NCBI RefSeq assembly: GCF_025822605.1 | Contig: NZ_JACKTY010000029.1 | Coordinates: 375,236-439,235, forward strand | DNA: 64,000 nt | Reading direction: 5' to 3' | DNA from: Mycolicibacterium komossense | Lineage (GTDB): Bacteria > Actinomycetota > Actinomycetes > Mycobacteriales > Mycobacteriaceae | Part shown: in pieces, positions 8,530 through 16,332 of the stretch | Numbering within the stretch: position 1 is the stretch's first letter | Layout: every line of letters begins with the position of its first letter | The notes under the pieces: generated by a model | What the model saw: the letters and a program-made list of their open reading frames with translations, nothing else | Told to the model about the DNA's origin: nothing | The model's database searches: none | Program-made: the position numbers and the translations under genes

Positions 8530-9798
8530 TCAAGCCAAGTCGAGATCGAGGCCGAGCAGATGCCCACGAGCCTGGGCCTGGCCCACCGACCCCGCCTGTG
8601 CGGAATCGTGCAGCATTCGCCACCCGTCGCGGTCGTCGCGTCCTTCGGGCAGGTCCAGCCACCGTCGCAACAAAGAGGGGTCGCCGGTGGCCAGTACTGC
8701 CCCACGCACGCTGGCGCTCAGTTCGGCACGGATCCTGCCGATGGCCGGCGACATCGACGACGGCAGCAGCGCCCCGGGGTAGAGGTCGAGTGCCGACCCC
8801 ACATCACCGGCCTGCAGGTTGTCGAACACCTGGCCCAGGTCGCTGGTCACGGGTTGGAGTAGCCGGTACGGCCGGGATTCCACGATCCCAGGGGCGATGA
8901 CGCGACGCAGCCGTGACATCTCGGCACGCACGGTGACGACGTCGAGGTCCTTGTCATCGAGCAATATCGCGAGGTGATCTGCGGACAGGCCCTCGGGATG
9001 GCGATGCAGCAGAACGAGGATGTCGGCGTGCCGCGGCGTCAGGGGCACCGAATGGAGGCAGCCGCTCTGGTCGGTGAGGGTCCATTGGGGCCGGTCGGCA
9101 CCCAGTACGGACAGCCGCGCCCGTCCGGTCGCCGTGGCCCCGGCATTCGGTCTGGTCAGCCGCAGCAGCGCGAGGTGGTTCTCCACCGCGACGACGGTGG
9201 CGCGCACGAGTGCCAGTGTCTGCGAGGTGGCCACCTCGGTACCGCCGGTCAGGTCGATCGCGCCCAACAACAGCCCCGTGGTCGGGTCGTGCACGGGGGC
9301 GGCGGTACAGCTCCAGGGCTGGGCGACGCGGGAGAAATGCTCGGAACTCCGGATCTGGATCTCCCGGTCGAGCGCCAGCGCCGTGCCCGGCGCGTTGGTG
9401 CCCGCGCTGCGTTCACTCCAGTCGGTGCCCGGCACGAAGTTCATCGCCTCGGCCTTGCGGCACGCGGTGGGGTCACCTTCGACCCACAGCAGGGTGCCAT
9501 CGGCGGCGGACACGGCGACGACGACTCCGGAGTCGACGGCGTCGTCGACTAGGAGCCGACGGATCACCGGAAGCGCGGAGGCCAACGGATGACTGTCGCG
9601 CATCTGGGCCAGGCTGAGCGTCACTGCGGAGGCGAGCCCGCCATCACGGTCGGGGTCCACGCCGGTCGCCAGGCTGCGACGCCAGCTTTCGGCCACGACG
9701 GGCCGGATGGTCGTGGAATCGAGATAGGACGCGTCGACCTGCCCGGCGACGAACAACTCGTGCACCGCACGCATCGTCACAGTCGAACGACTGTCCAT
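8530..9798 (-). CDS. GAF-domain / SARP-like transcriptional regulator, left-flank copy
   Basis: 422 residues from ATG 9798 (MDSRSTVT), with GAGG four nt upstream; a longer in-frame start exists at 9888. A GAF sensor domain spans about residues 60-220, with the AcoR-like signature WSERSAGTNAPGTALAL and the block QPWSCTAAPVHDP. A winged-helix DNA-binding domain follows at about 255-325 (RAEMSRLRRVI...SRPYRLL). Then comes a BTAD-like helical segment (DLGQVFDNL...ALDLYPGALLP). The last two resemble the SARP wHTH-BTAD core, without an AAA+ domain. A close paralogue lies at 33306-34601, and together they bracket the B12/diol island. Ligand unknown; the aldehyde or alcohol substrates of the island are plausible. 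Confidence 0.82.
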   Translation of the reverse strand: MDSRSTVTMRAVHELFVAGQVDASYLDSTTIRPVVAESWRRSLATGVDPDRDGGLASAVTLSLAQMRDSHPLASALPVIRRLLVDDAVDSGVVVAVSAADGTLLWVEGDPTACRKAEAMNFVPGTDWSERSAGTNAPGTALALDREIQIRSSEHFSRVAQPWSCTAAPVHDPTTGLLLGAIDLTGGTEVATSQTLALVRATVVAVENHLALLRLTRPNAGATATGRARLSVLGADRPQWTLTDQSGCLHSVPLTPRHADILVLLHRHPEGLSADHLAILLDDKDLDVVTVRAEMSRLRRVIAPGIVESRPYRLLQPVTSDLGQVFDNLQAGDVGSALDLYPGALLPSSMSPAIGRIRAELSASVRGAVLATGDPSLLRRWLDLPEGRDDRDGWRMLHDSAQAGSVGQAQARGHLLGLDLDLA

Positions 9799-9954
9799 GA
9801 TCCTCGACAGGGCCACCGGAGACCACACTCCTCGCGCAGCCGGTGATCGCAATGCCGGGTAACCCGGTCCGCCACGCCTAGTCGCCACCCTAGCCGAACG
9901 AACTGACTAATCGGGCGAACTCCGTGCTCACGGATAGGTTTGTACCCGGTTGGG

Positions 9955-10075
9955 CTACTATCGGGTTGCGTTTGGCGTACAGGAATTTGGTGGAAATCCA
10001 GAACGGTCGCGCCGCTGTGAGCACACAGTTTTCGTGGTGTGCAAGTCAGATGATGGGCCACACGCATCCTTGCCA
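9955..10075 (+). promoter_or_regulatory. Cobalamin (B12) riboswitch upstream of cobO
   Basis: The conserved core is readable: AGGAA...GGTGGAAATCC (9981-9999), then CGGTCGCGCCGCTGTGA (10004-10020), matching the canonical GGTG-AATCC and CCGC-CTGT elements of B12 aptamers. The B12-box-like GCAAGTCAGATGATGGGCC is at 10041-10059. A short GC hairpin and the cobO ribosome site follow. In known members AdoCbl binding represses the downstream gene. Boundaries are approximate. Confidence 0.85.
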
Positions 10076-10081
10076 GCACGA

Positions 10082-10102
10082 CGAGGGACGCGTCATCCCT
10101 CG
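10082..10102 (+). promoter_or_regulatory. Expression-platform hairpin before cobO
   Basis: CGAGGGA pairs perfectly with TCCCTCG around a 7-nt loop, ending right at the AAAGGA Shine-Dalgarno (10103-10108) of cobO. No U tract follows, so control of ribosome access is likelier than intrinsic termination. Confidence 0.55.
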
Positions 10103-10116
10103 AAAGGAAACCAGTT

Positions 10117-10731
10117 ATGCCGCAAGGGCGTCCGCTAGTTATCCCCGACGACGGCCGGACCACCAGAGCTCGCCGCAACTCCCCGGTACTGGCGGTGCAC
10201 ACCGGCCCCGGCAAAGGAAAGTCGACGGCGGCGTTCGGGATGGCGCTGCGGGCCTGGAACTCCGGAATGAATGTTGCGGTATTCCAATTCGTCAAGAGCG
10301 CCAAGTGGAGAGTCGGCGAGGAAGCCGTCTTCGGCCGGTTGGGCGACCTGCACGACGAACACGGGGTGGGCGGCAGCGTCGAATGGCACAAGATGGGCGC
10401 GGGCTGGTCGTGGTCCCGCAAAACGGGAAGCGCCGAAGACCACGCGGCGGCCGCGGCCGACGGATGGGCCGAGATCGCCCGCAGGCTGGCCGACGAACGC
10501 CACGATTTCTATGTACTGGACGAGTTCACCTACCCGTTGAAATGGGGCTGGGTCGACATCGACGAGGTGGTCGACACCCTGCTCGCGCGCCCCGGTAGCC
10601 AGCACGTGGTCATCACCGGCCGCGACGCGCCGGCCCGGCTGCTCGACTCCGCTGACCTCGTCACCGAGATGACCAAGATCAAACATCCGATGGACACCGG
10701 GCGCAAAGGGCAAAAGGGCATCGAATGGTGA
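10117..10731 (+). CDS. cobO: Cob(I)yrinic acid a,c-diamide adenosyltransferase, CobO/CobA type
   Basis: Transfers the adenosyl group of ATP to cob(I)yrinate or cobinamide during coenzyme B12 synthesis and salvage. 204 residues. The P-loop variant GPGKGKSTAAFG lies at about residue 30. FQFVKSAKW, the DEFTYPLKWGW block and VVITGRDAP, all typical of CobA/CobO enzymes, follow. The ATG has AAAGGA eight nt upstream and sits under a B12 riboswitch. It leads cobO-cobB-cobT, with cobB 7 nt after its stop. A second, unrelated PduO-type adenosyltransferase lies at 25803-26411. Confidence 0.95.
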   Translation: MPQGRPLVIPDDGRTTRARRNSPVLAVHTGPGKGKSTAAFGMALRAWNSGMNVAVFQFVKSAKWRVGEEAVFGRLGDLHDEHGVGGSVEWHKMGAGWSWSRKTGSAEDHAAAAADGWAEIARRLADERHDFYVLDEFTYPLKWGWVDIDEVVDTLLARPGSQHVVITGRDAPARLLDSADLVTEMTKIKHPMDTGRKGQKGIEW

Positions 10732-10738
10732 GGTTGGT

Positions 10739-12136
10739 GTGGTGACCACTCCCGCAGTGGTGATCGCTGCCCCGTCCTCGGGTAGCGGCAAGACCACCGT
10801 GGCCACCGGATTGGTTGGGGCTCTTCGGCAGTCCGGCCATCGGGTGGCGCCGTTCAAAGTCGGTCCGGATTTCATCGACCCCGGCTACCACGGGCTGGCC
10901 GCGGGCCGCCTCGGCCGCAACCTGGACGCGGTGCTGGTTCCCGAAGAGCGAATCGCCCCGCTGTACCGACACGGCTGCGCTGGCGCCGATATCTCCGTCA
11001 TCGAAGGCGTGATGGGCCTGTTCGACGGGCGCATCGATCCGCACCGGGTCGCCCCGGCGCCCGGTTCGACCGCACACGTGGCCGGCCTGCTGCGTGCGCC
11101 AGTTCTGCTGGTCATCGATGCAGGCGGCCACAGCCAGAGCATTGCCGCACTCCTGCACGGATTTTCGACGTTCGATACCAACACCCGCATCGCCGGCGTC
11201 ATCCTCAATCGGGTCGGCTCGCCCCGTCACGAGCAGGTGCTGCGCCAGGCCTGTGAGCTGGTCGGCATGCCGGTCCTCGGCGCAATCCCTCGGGCCGACG
11301 CACTGTCGGTGCCGTCGCGGCACCTGGGATTGGTGACGGCCGTGGAACACGGCAGGCAGGCGTGGGAAGCCGTCGAGGCGATGACGACACTGGTCGCCCG
11401 CCACGTCGATATCGCCGCCGTCGCGGCTCTGGCGGCGGCCACGGTCCCGGACGCGCCGTGGGATCCGGTCGCCGCAGTCGGCGGCCCGGTGGACAGCCAT
11501 CCGTTGGTCGCAATCGCGGCCGGGCGTGCCTTCAGCTTCAGTTACGCCGAACACAACGAGCTGCTGCGGGCCGCCGGCGCCGACGTCGTGGAGTTCGACC
11601 CGATGTCCGAGCCACTGCCCGAGGGCACCAGCGCACTCGTGCTGCCCGGCGGGTTCCCCGAGCAGTACCCCGGCGAGTTGTCCGCTAATACTCAAGTCCG
11701 CCAACAGATCCGCGAGCTGGCTCAGTATGCGCCCATCTACGCCGAGTGCGCAGGGCTGACGTACCTGGTGTCCGATCTCGACGGTAATCCCATGTGCGGG
11801 GTACTGGCCGGCTCCGCGCGGTTCACCCGTCGCCTGACCCTGGGTTACCGCGATGCGGTGGCGCTGACCGACTCGCCGCTGTACACCGCAGGACAGCGCG
11901 TGGTCGGACACGAATTTCACCGCACCACAGTTGATTTCGATACCCACTATCCCCCCGCCTGGGCTTTCGACGTCCAGGGCACCACGGTTCGCGATGGCGC
12001 GATCCAGCACCAGGTCCACGCGGCCTACCTGCACACCCACCCCGCCGGTCAGCCCGAATCGGTCCGCCGATTCGTCGCCCGCGCCGCAGAAACAACCAGG
12101 CCTAGTACCGATTTTCTGATGGGAATGGAGATCTGA
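10739..12136 (+). CDS. cobB: Cobyrinic acid a,c-diamide synthase / hydrogenobyrinate diamide synthase
   Basis: ATP- and glutamine-dependent amidation of the a and c side chains of the corrin ring. 465 residues. The N-terminal dethiobiotin-synthetase-like ATPase has the P-loop [11 protein letters not shown] and [12 protein letters not shown]. The C-terminal class I glutaminase has its Cys in [10 protein letters not shown] and its His in [11 protein letters not shown] start 7 nt after cobO. Its TGA overlaps the cobT ATG (TGATG at 12134-12138), indicating translational coupling. Confidence 0.95.
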   Translation: MVTTPAVVIAAPSSGSGKTTVATGLVGALRQSGHRVAPFKVGPDFIDPGYHGLAAGRLGRNLDAVLVPEERIAPLYRHGCAGADISVIEGVMGLFDGRIDPHRVAPAPGSTAHVAGLLRAPVLLVIDAGGHSQSIAALLHGFSTFDTNTRIAGVILNRVGSPRHEQVLRQACELVGMPVLGAIPRADALSVPSRHLGLVTAVEHGRQAWEAVEAMTTLVARHVDIAAVAALAAATVPDAPWDPVAAVGGPVDSHPLVAIAAGRAFSFSYAEHNELLRAAGADVVEFDPMSEPLPEGTSALVLPGGFPEQYPGELSANTQVRQQIRELAQYAPIYAECAGLTYLVSDLDGNPMCGVLAGSARFTRRLTLGYRDAVALTDSPLYTAGQRVVGHEFHRTTVDFDTHYPPAWAFDVQGTTVRDGAIQHQVHAAYLHTHPAGQPESVRRFVARAAETTRPSTDFLMGMEI

Positions 12137-13227
12137 TGGACCTCACCGACTTTGCCGAATTCTCCGAGATCACCGCGCCTGACGCGGGAGCGGCGGACGC
12201 CGCCCGCGCCCGCCAGGACATCCTGACCAAACCGCAAGGCGCACTTGGCCGCCTGGAGGATCTCTCGGTCTGGGTGGCGGCCTGCCAGGGCGTCTGCCCG
12301 CCCCGGCAGTTCACCCGGGCCAGGGTCGTGGTCTTCGCCGGCGACCACGGCGTCGCCAAGGCGGGCGTCTCGGCGTTTCCGCCCGAGGTGACGGCACAGA
12401 TGGTCGCCAACATCGACTCCGGTGGCGCCGCCATCAACGTGCTGGCCGGGATCGGTGGGGCCACCGTACGCGTCGCGGATATCGCTGTGGACTGCGATGA
12501 GCCGCTGTCGGAGCAGATCGGCGCACACAAGGTCCGGCGCGGCAGCGGCAATATCGCCGTCGAGGATGCCATGACCGAAGCCGAGACCATCGCCGCGGTC
12601 GAGGCCGGGCGACGGATCGCCGACGAAGAAGTCGACGCCGGCGCCGACCTGCTCATCGCCGGCGATATGGGCATCGGCAACACCACCCCGACGGCCGTGT
12701 TGATCGCAGCCGTGACCAACCACGAGCCGGTCGAGCTGGTCGGTCGGGGCACCGGTGTCGACGATGCCGGCTGGGCCCGCAAGACCGGCGCAGTGCGGGA
12801 CGCGCTGTATCGCAGCCGCGCGGCCGGGTCCGATCCGATTGCGCTGCTGCGGATCTGCGGCAGTCCTGATCTCGCCGCGATGGCCGGGTTCTGCGCACAG
12901 GCAGCGCTGCGGCGCACCCCGGTGCTCCTCGACGGCGTCGTCGTCACTGCGGCCGCACTGGTCGCCGATCGGCTGGCGCCGGGAGCCCGGCAGTGGTGGC
13001 GGGCCGGGCATCGTTCCACCGAGCCAGCCCATTCGATCGCGCTCGCGGACTTGGGCCTGGATCCGATCGTCGACCTGGGTATGCGTCTGGGCGAGGGGTC
13101 CGGTGCCGCGGTGGCGCTGCCGATCCTGCGGGCGGCGGTCGCCACGCTGGCGGCGATGGCGACCTTCGGTGAGGCCGAAGTCTCCGATCGCTCCGACGCC
13201 GAGCAGCTGGCCCTGCGCCCGCAGTAG
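12136..13227 (+). CDS. cobT: Nicotinate-nucleotide--dimethylbenzimidazole phosphoribosyltransferase
   Basis: Activates the lower ligand of B12 by making alpha-ribazole-5'-phosphate from DMB and nicotinate mononucleotide. 363 residues, normal for the family. Seen: [30 protein letters not shown], the [12 protein letters not shown] phosphate loop, and the catalytic-Glu loop [12 protein letters not shown] near the C-terminus. bluB, which makes DMB, is in the same island at 23045. Starts inside the cobB stop. Confidence 0.95.
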   Translation: MDLTDFAEFSEITAPDAGAADAARARQDILTKPQGALGRLEDLSVWVAACQGVCPPRQFTRARVVVFAGDHGVAKAGVSAFPPEVTAQMVANIDSGGAAINVLAGIGGATVRVADIAVDCDEPLSEQIGAHKVRRGSGNIAVEDAMTEAETIAAVEAGRRIADEEVDAGADLLIAGDMGIGNTTPTAVLIAAVTNHEPVELVGRGTGVDDAGWARKTGAVRDALYRSRAAGSDPIALLRICGSPDLAAMAGFCAQAALRRTPVLLDGVVVTAAALVADRLAPGARQWWRAGHRSTEPAHSIALADLGLDPIVDLGMRLGEGSGAAVALPILRAAVATLAAMATFGEAEVSDRSDAEQLALRPQ

Positions 13228-13254
13228 CGAATCCTCAACGGAAACTGTTCTTTT

Positions 13255-13282
13255 GGCCGGTATCGCACCGATGACACCGGCC
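13255..13282 (+). terminator. Small hairpin between cobT and cobH
   Basis: GGCCGGT (13255-13261) pairs with ACCGGCC (13276-13282) across a 14-nt loop, in the 69-nt gap after cobT and ending 14 nt before cobH. It could terminate or attenuate the riboswitch-controlled transcript. Confidence 0.4.
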
Positions 13283-13296
13283 CGTACTGTGGTCGG

Positions 13297-13932
13297 ATGC
13301 CCGGCTGTTCGTACGACTACATCCGCGATGGCGCGGAAATCTACCGGCGTTCTTTCGCCATGATCCGGGCCGAGAGCGATCTCACCGGAATCCCCGCCGA
13401 CGCCGAGGGCACGGTCGTCCGGATGATCCACGCCTGCGGGCAGACGGATCTGGCCGCCGATGTGCGTGTCAGCGCGGGGTGCGTCGCGGCAGCGCGGGCG
13501 GCGCTGGCCGCCGGTGCGCCCATTCTCTGCGACGCGCAGATGGTCGCCTCCGGCGTCACCCGCAAGCGGCTACCGGCGGATAACGACGTGCTCTGTTTCC
13601 TCGGCGACGAGCGGATACCCGAACTCGCCGCCGAGCTCGGGACGACGAGAACGGCTGCCGCGCTGGAACTGTGGCGCCCGATGTTGGCGGACTCCGTCGT
13701 CGCCATCGGCAATGCGCCGACGGCGCTGTTCGCACTGTTGGAGATGATCGACGCCGGCGCCCCACGACCCGCCGCCATCGTCGGGGCACCCGTCGGGTTC
13801 ATCGGGGCCGCCGAATCCTGTGATGCCCTGCACGCCCGCGATGACGTCGACTACGTGACGGTGCTCGGCCGCCGGGGCGGTTCGGCGATCACCGCTGCGG
13901 CAGTCAACGCGCTGGCCAGCACGGCCGAGTAG
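13297..13932 (+). CDS. cobH: Precorrin-8X methylmutase
   Basis: Moves a methyl group from C-11 to C-12 to give hydrogenobyrinate. 211 residues. The catalytic His lies in VRMIHACGQTD. Further marks are ILCDAQMVASGVTRKR, AIGNAPTALF and the C-terminal GVPVGF-like segment GAPVGFIGAAES. It is followed at 60 nt by cobIJ, as in the cobH-cobIJ pairing seen in other mycobacteria. Other ring-synthesis enzymes (cobG, cobM, cobL, cobK, cobN) are not in this window. Confidence 0.95.
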   Translation: MPGCSYDYIRDGAEIYRRSFAMIRAESDLTGIPADAEGTVVRMIHACGQTDLAADVRVSAGCVAAARAALAAGAPILCDAQMVASGVTRKRLPADNDVLCFLGDERIPELAAELGTTRTAAALELWRPMLADSVVAIGNAPTALFALLEMIDAGAPRPAAIVGAPVGFIGAAESCDALHARDDVDYVTVLGRRGGSAITAAAVNALASTAE

Positions 13933-13992
13933 CACCTATTCGTTCGATGAGGATGTCGACCAGAACGCCGGTGAGCCGTCTAGGGTGGCTGG

Positions 13993-15507
13993 GTGGATAG
14001 CCAGCACATTGCGCCTGGAAAGCTCTGGGCTGTCGGACTCGGCCCCGGCGACAGCGAACTCGTCACCTTCAAAGCGGCCAAGGCGATCGCCGGCGCGGAC
14101 GTCGTCGCGTTCCACTGCGCCCGGCACGGGCGCAGCGTCGCACTCTCGGTGGCCGAACCCTATCTGCGGACCGAAGGCCAGATCCACGAACGGCTGATGT
14201 ATCCCGTCACCACCGAGACCACCGACCATCCGGCCGGCTACCGCGGTGCGCTCGACGACTTCTACACCGAGGCCGCCGAGGTGCTGGCCCGCCATCTGCG
14301 CGCGGGGCGCAGCGTCGCGCTACTCGCCGAGGGCGATCCGCTGTTCTACAGCTCGTATATGCACATGCACAAACGGCTTGCCGACGAGTTCGACACCGAG
14401 ATCATCCCCGGCGTCACATCGGTGAGTGCGTCGGCGATGGCCACCGGCGTCCCGCTGGTGGAGGGCGAGGAGACGCTGACCGTTCTGCCGGGGACGATGC
14501 CGGCCGACGAGCTCGTCCGACGTCTGCGCGACAGCGATGCCGTGGCGATCATGAAGCTCGGCCGGACGTTCCCCAAGGTCCTCGCCGCGCTGGAGGAGGC
14601 CGGGGTGGCCGACCGGGCCTGGTATGTCGAACGGGCGTCGACACCCGCACAGCAGGTGCTGCCGGTGCGGGACGTCGACCCGGCCACCGTGCCGTACTTC
14701 TCGATGGTGATCGTGCCCGGCCTGCTGAACAACCCGATCCAGACCACGGGTGAACCCGCGATGGGTGAGGTCACCGTCGTCGGGCTCGGCCCGGGGGCCG
14801 ACCGCTGGACCACCCCCGAGGTCCAGGCCGAGCTCGCGCGCGCCACCGATCTGGTCGGGTACAAGACCTACCTGTCCCGACTCTCCCCACGCCCGGGCCA
14901 GCGACTGCACCCCAGCGACAACCGCGTCGAATCCGAACGGGCATGCATGGCCCTGGATATGGCCAAGCGCGGCGCCAGGGTGGTCGTCGTAAGCTCTGGT
15001 GATCCCGGTATCTTCGCGATGGCCGCCGCCGTGCTGGAGGTGGCCGCCGAGCCGCAGTGGAGCGACGTCCCGGTGCGGGTGATCCCGGGTATGACAGCGG
15101 CGAACGCCGTCGCCGCGGCCGTCGGCGCACCGCTGGGTCATGACTACGCGGTGATCTCCCTGTCGGACCGCTTGAAGAGCTGGTCGGTGATCGAACGGCG
15201 CCTGCACTCGGCCATCGACAGCGACCTCGTGATGGCCATCTACAATCCGGGTTCGGGCAGTCGCACCTGGCAGGTCGGCGCACTCAAAGACCTTCTGGTC
15301 CAACGCCTTCCAGCGGATCGGCCGATCATCCTCGGGCGTGACGTCGGTGGTCCCGAACAGGAGTTGACGGTGACCACGGTGGCCGAGCTCGACCCCGACG
15401 TGGTGGATATGCGGACCCTGCTCATCATCGGCTCCTCGACGACCGCAGTGGTCGAGCGGGCGGCGGGCCGGGCGGTCTTCACCTCCCGGCGTTACTCTCC
15501 GACCTGA
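13993..15507 (+). CDS. cobIJ: Fused precorrin-2 C20-methyltransferase / precorrin-3B C17-methyltransferase
   Basis: 504 residues carrying two SAM-dependent tetrapyrrole methyltransferase domains, the fusion known from mycobacteria (Rv2066). The CobI half (about 1-245) has LWAVGLGPGDSELVT and LLAEGDPLFYSS. The CobJ half (about 255-500) has VTVVGLGPGADRWTTPE, VVSSGDPGIFAMAAA and IYNPGSGSRTWQ. GTG start. It converges with the unknown gene at 15530, 22 nt apart. Confidence 0.95.
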   Translation: MDSQHIAPGKLWAVGLGPGDSELVTFKAAKAIAGADVVAFHCARHGRSVALSVAEPYLRTEGQIHERLMYPVTTETTDHPAGYRGALDDFYTEAAEVLARHLRAGRSVALLAEGDPLFYSSYMHMHKRLADEFDTEIIPGVTSVSASAMATGVPLVEGEETLTVLPGTMPADELVRRLRDSDAVAIMKLGRTFPKVLAALEEAGVADRAWYVERASTPAQQVLPVRDVDPATVPYFSMVIVPGLLNNPIQTTGEPAMGEVTVVGLGPGADRWTTPEVQAELARATDLVGYKTYLSRLSPRPGQRLHPSDNRVESERACMALDMAKRGARVVVVSSGDPGIFAMAAAVLEVAAEPQWSDVPVRVIPGMTAANAVAAAVGAPLGHDYAVISLSDRLKSWSVIERRLHSAIDSDLVMAIYNPGSGSRTWQVGALKDLLVQRLPADRPIILGRDVGGPEQELTVTTVAELDPDVVDMRTLLIIGSSTTAVVERAAGRAVFTSRRYSPT

Positions 15508-15529
15508 CCATCCGCAACTGCGAACACCG

Positions 15530-15973
15530 TCACCGGGCACCGGAGGTGCAGGGCTGTTCGGCCCCGCTGGTGTCGTGCAGGTTCGTTTCTGCCAGCTCGA
15601 TCACCGCGCGCCAGAAATTTTGTCGCTCGACCCGCGTGCGGCCGATCACCACCGCCCGCCATTGTGCGATGAACGGTTCGAAATGGCGATGCTCGTCCAG
15701 CAGCTCAGTGGTTTCGGTGACCAGCTCGCAGGGGACCGGATCGGCCGCGTTGAGCGACCGCCAGAGCCGACCGGTGACCCGGATGCGTCGCCGATGCTCG
15801 ATCAGCGCCGACAGCAGCCAGCGGATCGCGCGGAGTTGTTCGTCGCTGATCCAGCTGGCGTCGGCACAGCTGTTCAGGATTGCCTGCTGCGCTTTGGTGG
15901 TCTCGTTGAGTTCGGCGAAGACCCGGACGGCATCGCCGCGCATGCGCGCGCCGGCCTCCTGCTGGTGGCTCAC
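15530..15973 (-). CDS. Unknown 147-residue protein, last gene of the diol dehydratase operon
   Basis: No family recognised. It is mostly predicted helix with many Arg, Trp and acidic residues and three Cys. It has no signal peptide, membrane span or metal motif. Its GTG start (15973) overlaps the stop of the reactivase small subunit by 4 nt (GTGA), so it is translationally coupled to ddrB. It is the sixth gene of a compact operon: small, large and medium dehydratase subunits, ddrA, ddrB, this gene. That position suggests a role in assembly, reactivation or cobalamin handling (inference). Conservation at this position in other actinobacterial diol dehydratase operons would be the key test. Confidence 0.72.
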   Translation of the reverse strand: MSHQQEAGARMRGDAVRVFAELNETTKAQQAILNSCADASWISDEQLRAIRWLLSALIEHRRRIRVTGRLWRSLNAADPVPCELVTETTELLDEHRHFEPFIAQWRAVVIGRTRVERQNFWRAVIELAETNLHDTSGAEQPCTSGAR

Positions 15974-16332
15974 GACAACTCGTCCGTGCGCAGTGGGATT
16001 CCCACCACGATGCGGGCCGCATTATGCCCAAGCATACGAGCAACTTTCCGCTCCGCCGGTTCCGCAGTGGACAGCCCGGGAGGAGACTGCGCGAGCTTTT
16101 GATGCTGGACCGATACCCGGCCACGGTCATCGATGCCCACCCCTACACTCAGCGACGACCGGCCGGCGGCGAGCCGGCCGAGGGTGTCGGCATCCCCGTC
16201 ACCGCGCGGCCGTTCGACCACGCACGGCACGCCTTCTTCTTCGATGCCGGCCAGCACCTCGTTCTCTATCGCACCTGCACCGGAACTGAGAACCAGGATT
16301 GCCGGCTTGTCCGGCTGTCCGCCCTCAAGCAT
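15970..16332 (-). CDS. ddrB: Diol/glycerol dehydratase reactivase, small subunit
   Basis: 120 residues from ATG 16332 (MLEGGQPDKPAILVLSSG); family members have about 115-125. The core GIEEEGVPCVVE and LSVGVGIDDRGRVSVQH resemble the dehydratase beta-subunit fold that DdrB/PduH mimics to swap with the medium subunit during reactivation. Its start lies 8 nt inside the end of ddrA, and its stop overlaps the next gene. With DdrA it expels damaged cobalamin from inactivated dehydratase using ATP. Confidence 0.88.
   Translation of the reverse strand: MLEGGQPDKPAILVLSSGAGAIENEVLAGIEEEGVPCVVERPRGDGDADTLGRLAAGRSSLSVGVGIDDRGRVSVQHQKLAQSPPGLSTAEPAERKVARMLGHNAARIVVGIPLRTDELS

Larger units (their letters stand above)
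9799..10116. other. Intergenic region between divergent GAF regulator and cobO
   Basis: The 318-nt gap holds the promoter of the minus-strand GAF gene (a possible TAGGGT -10 near 9890) and, on the plus strand, the cobalamin riboswitch and expression hairpin of cobO. No extra reading frame is credible. Confidence 0.6.
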
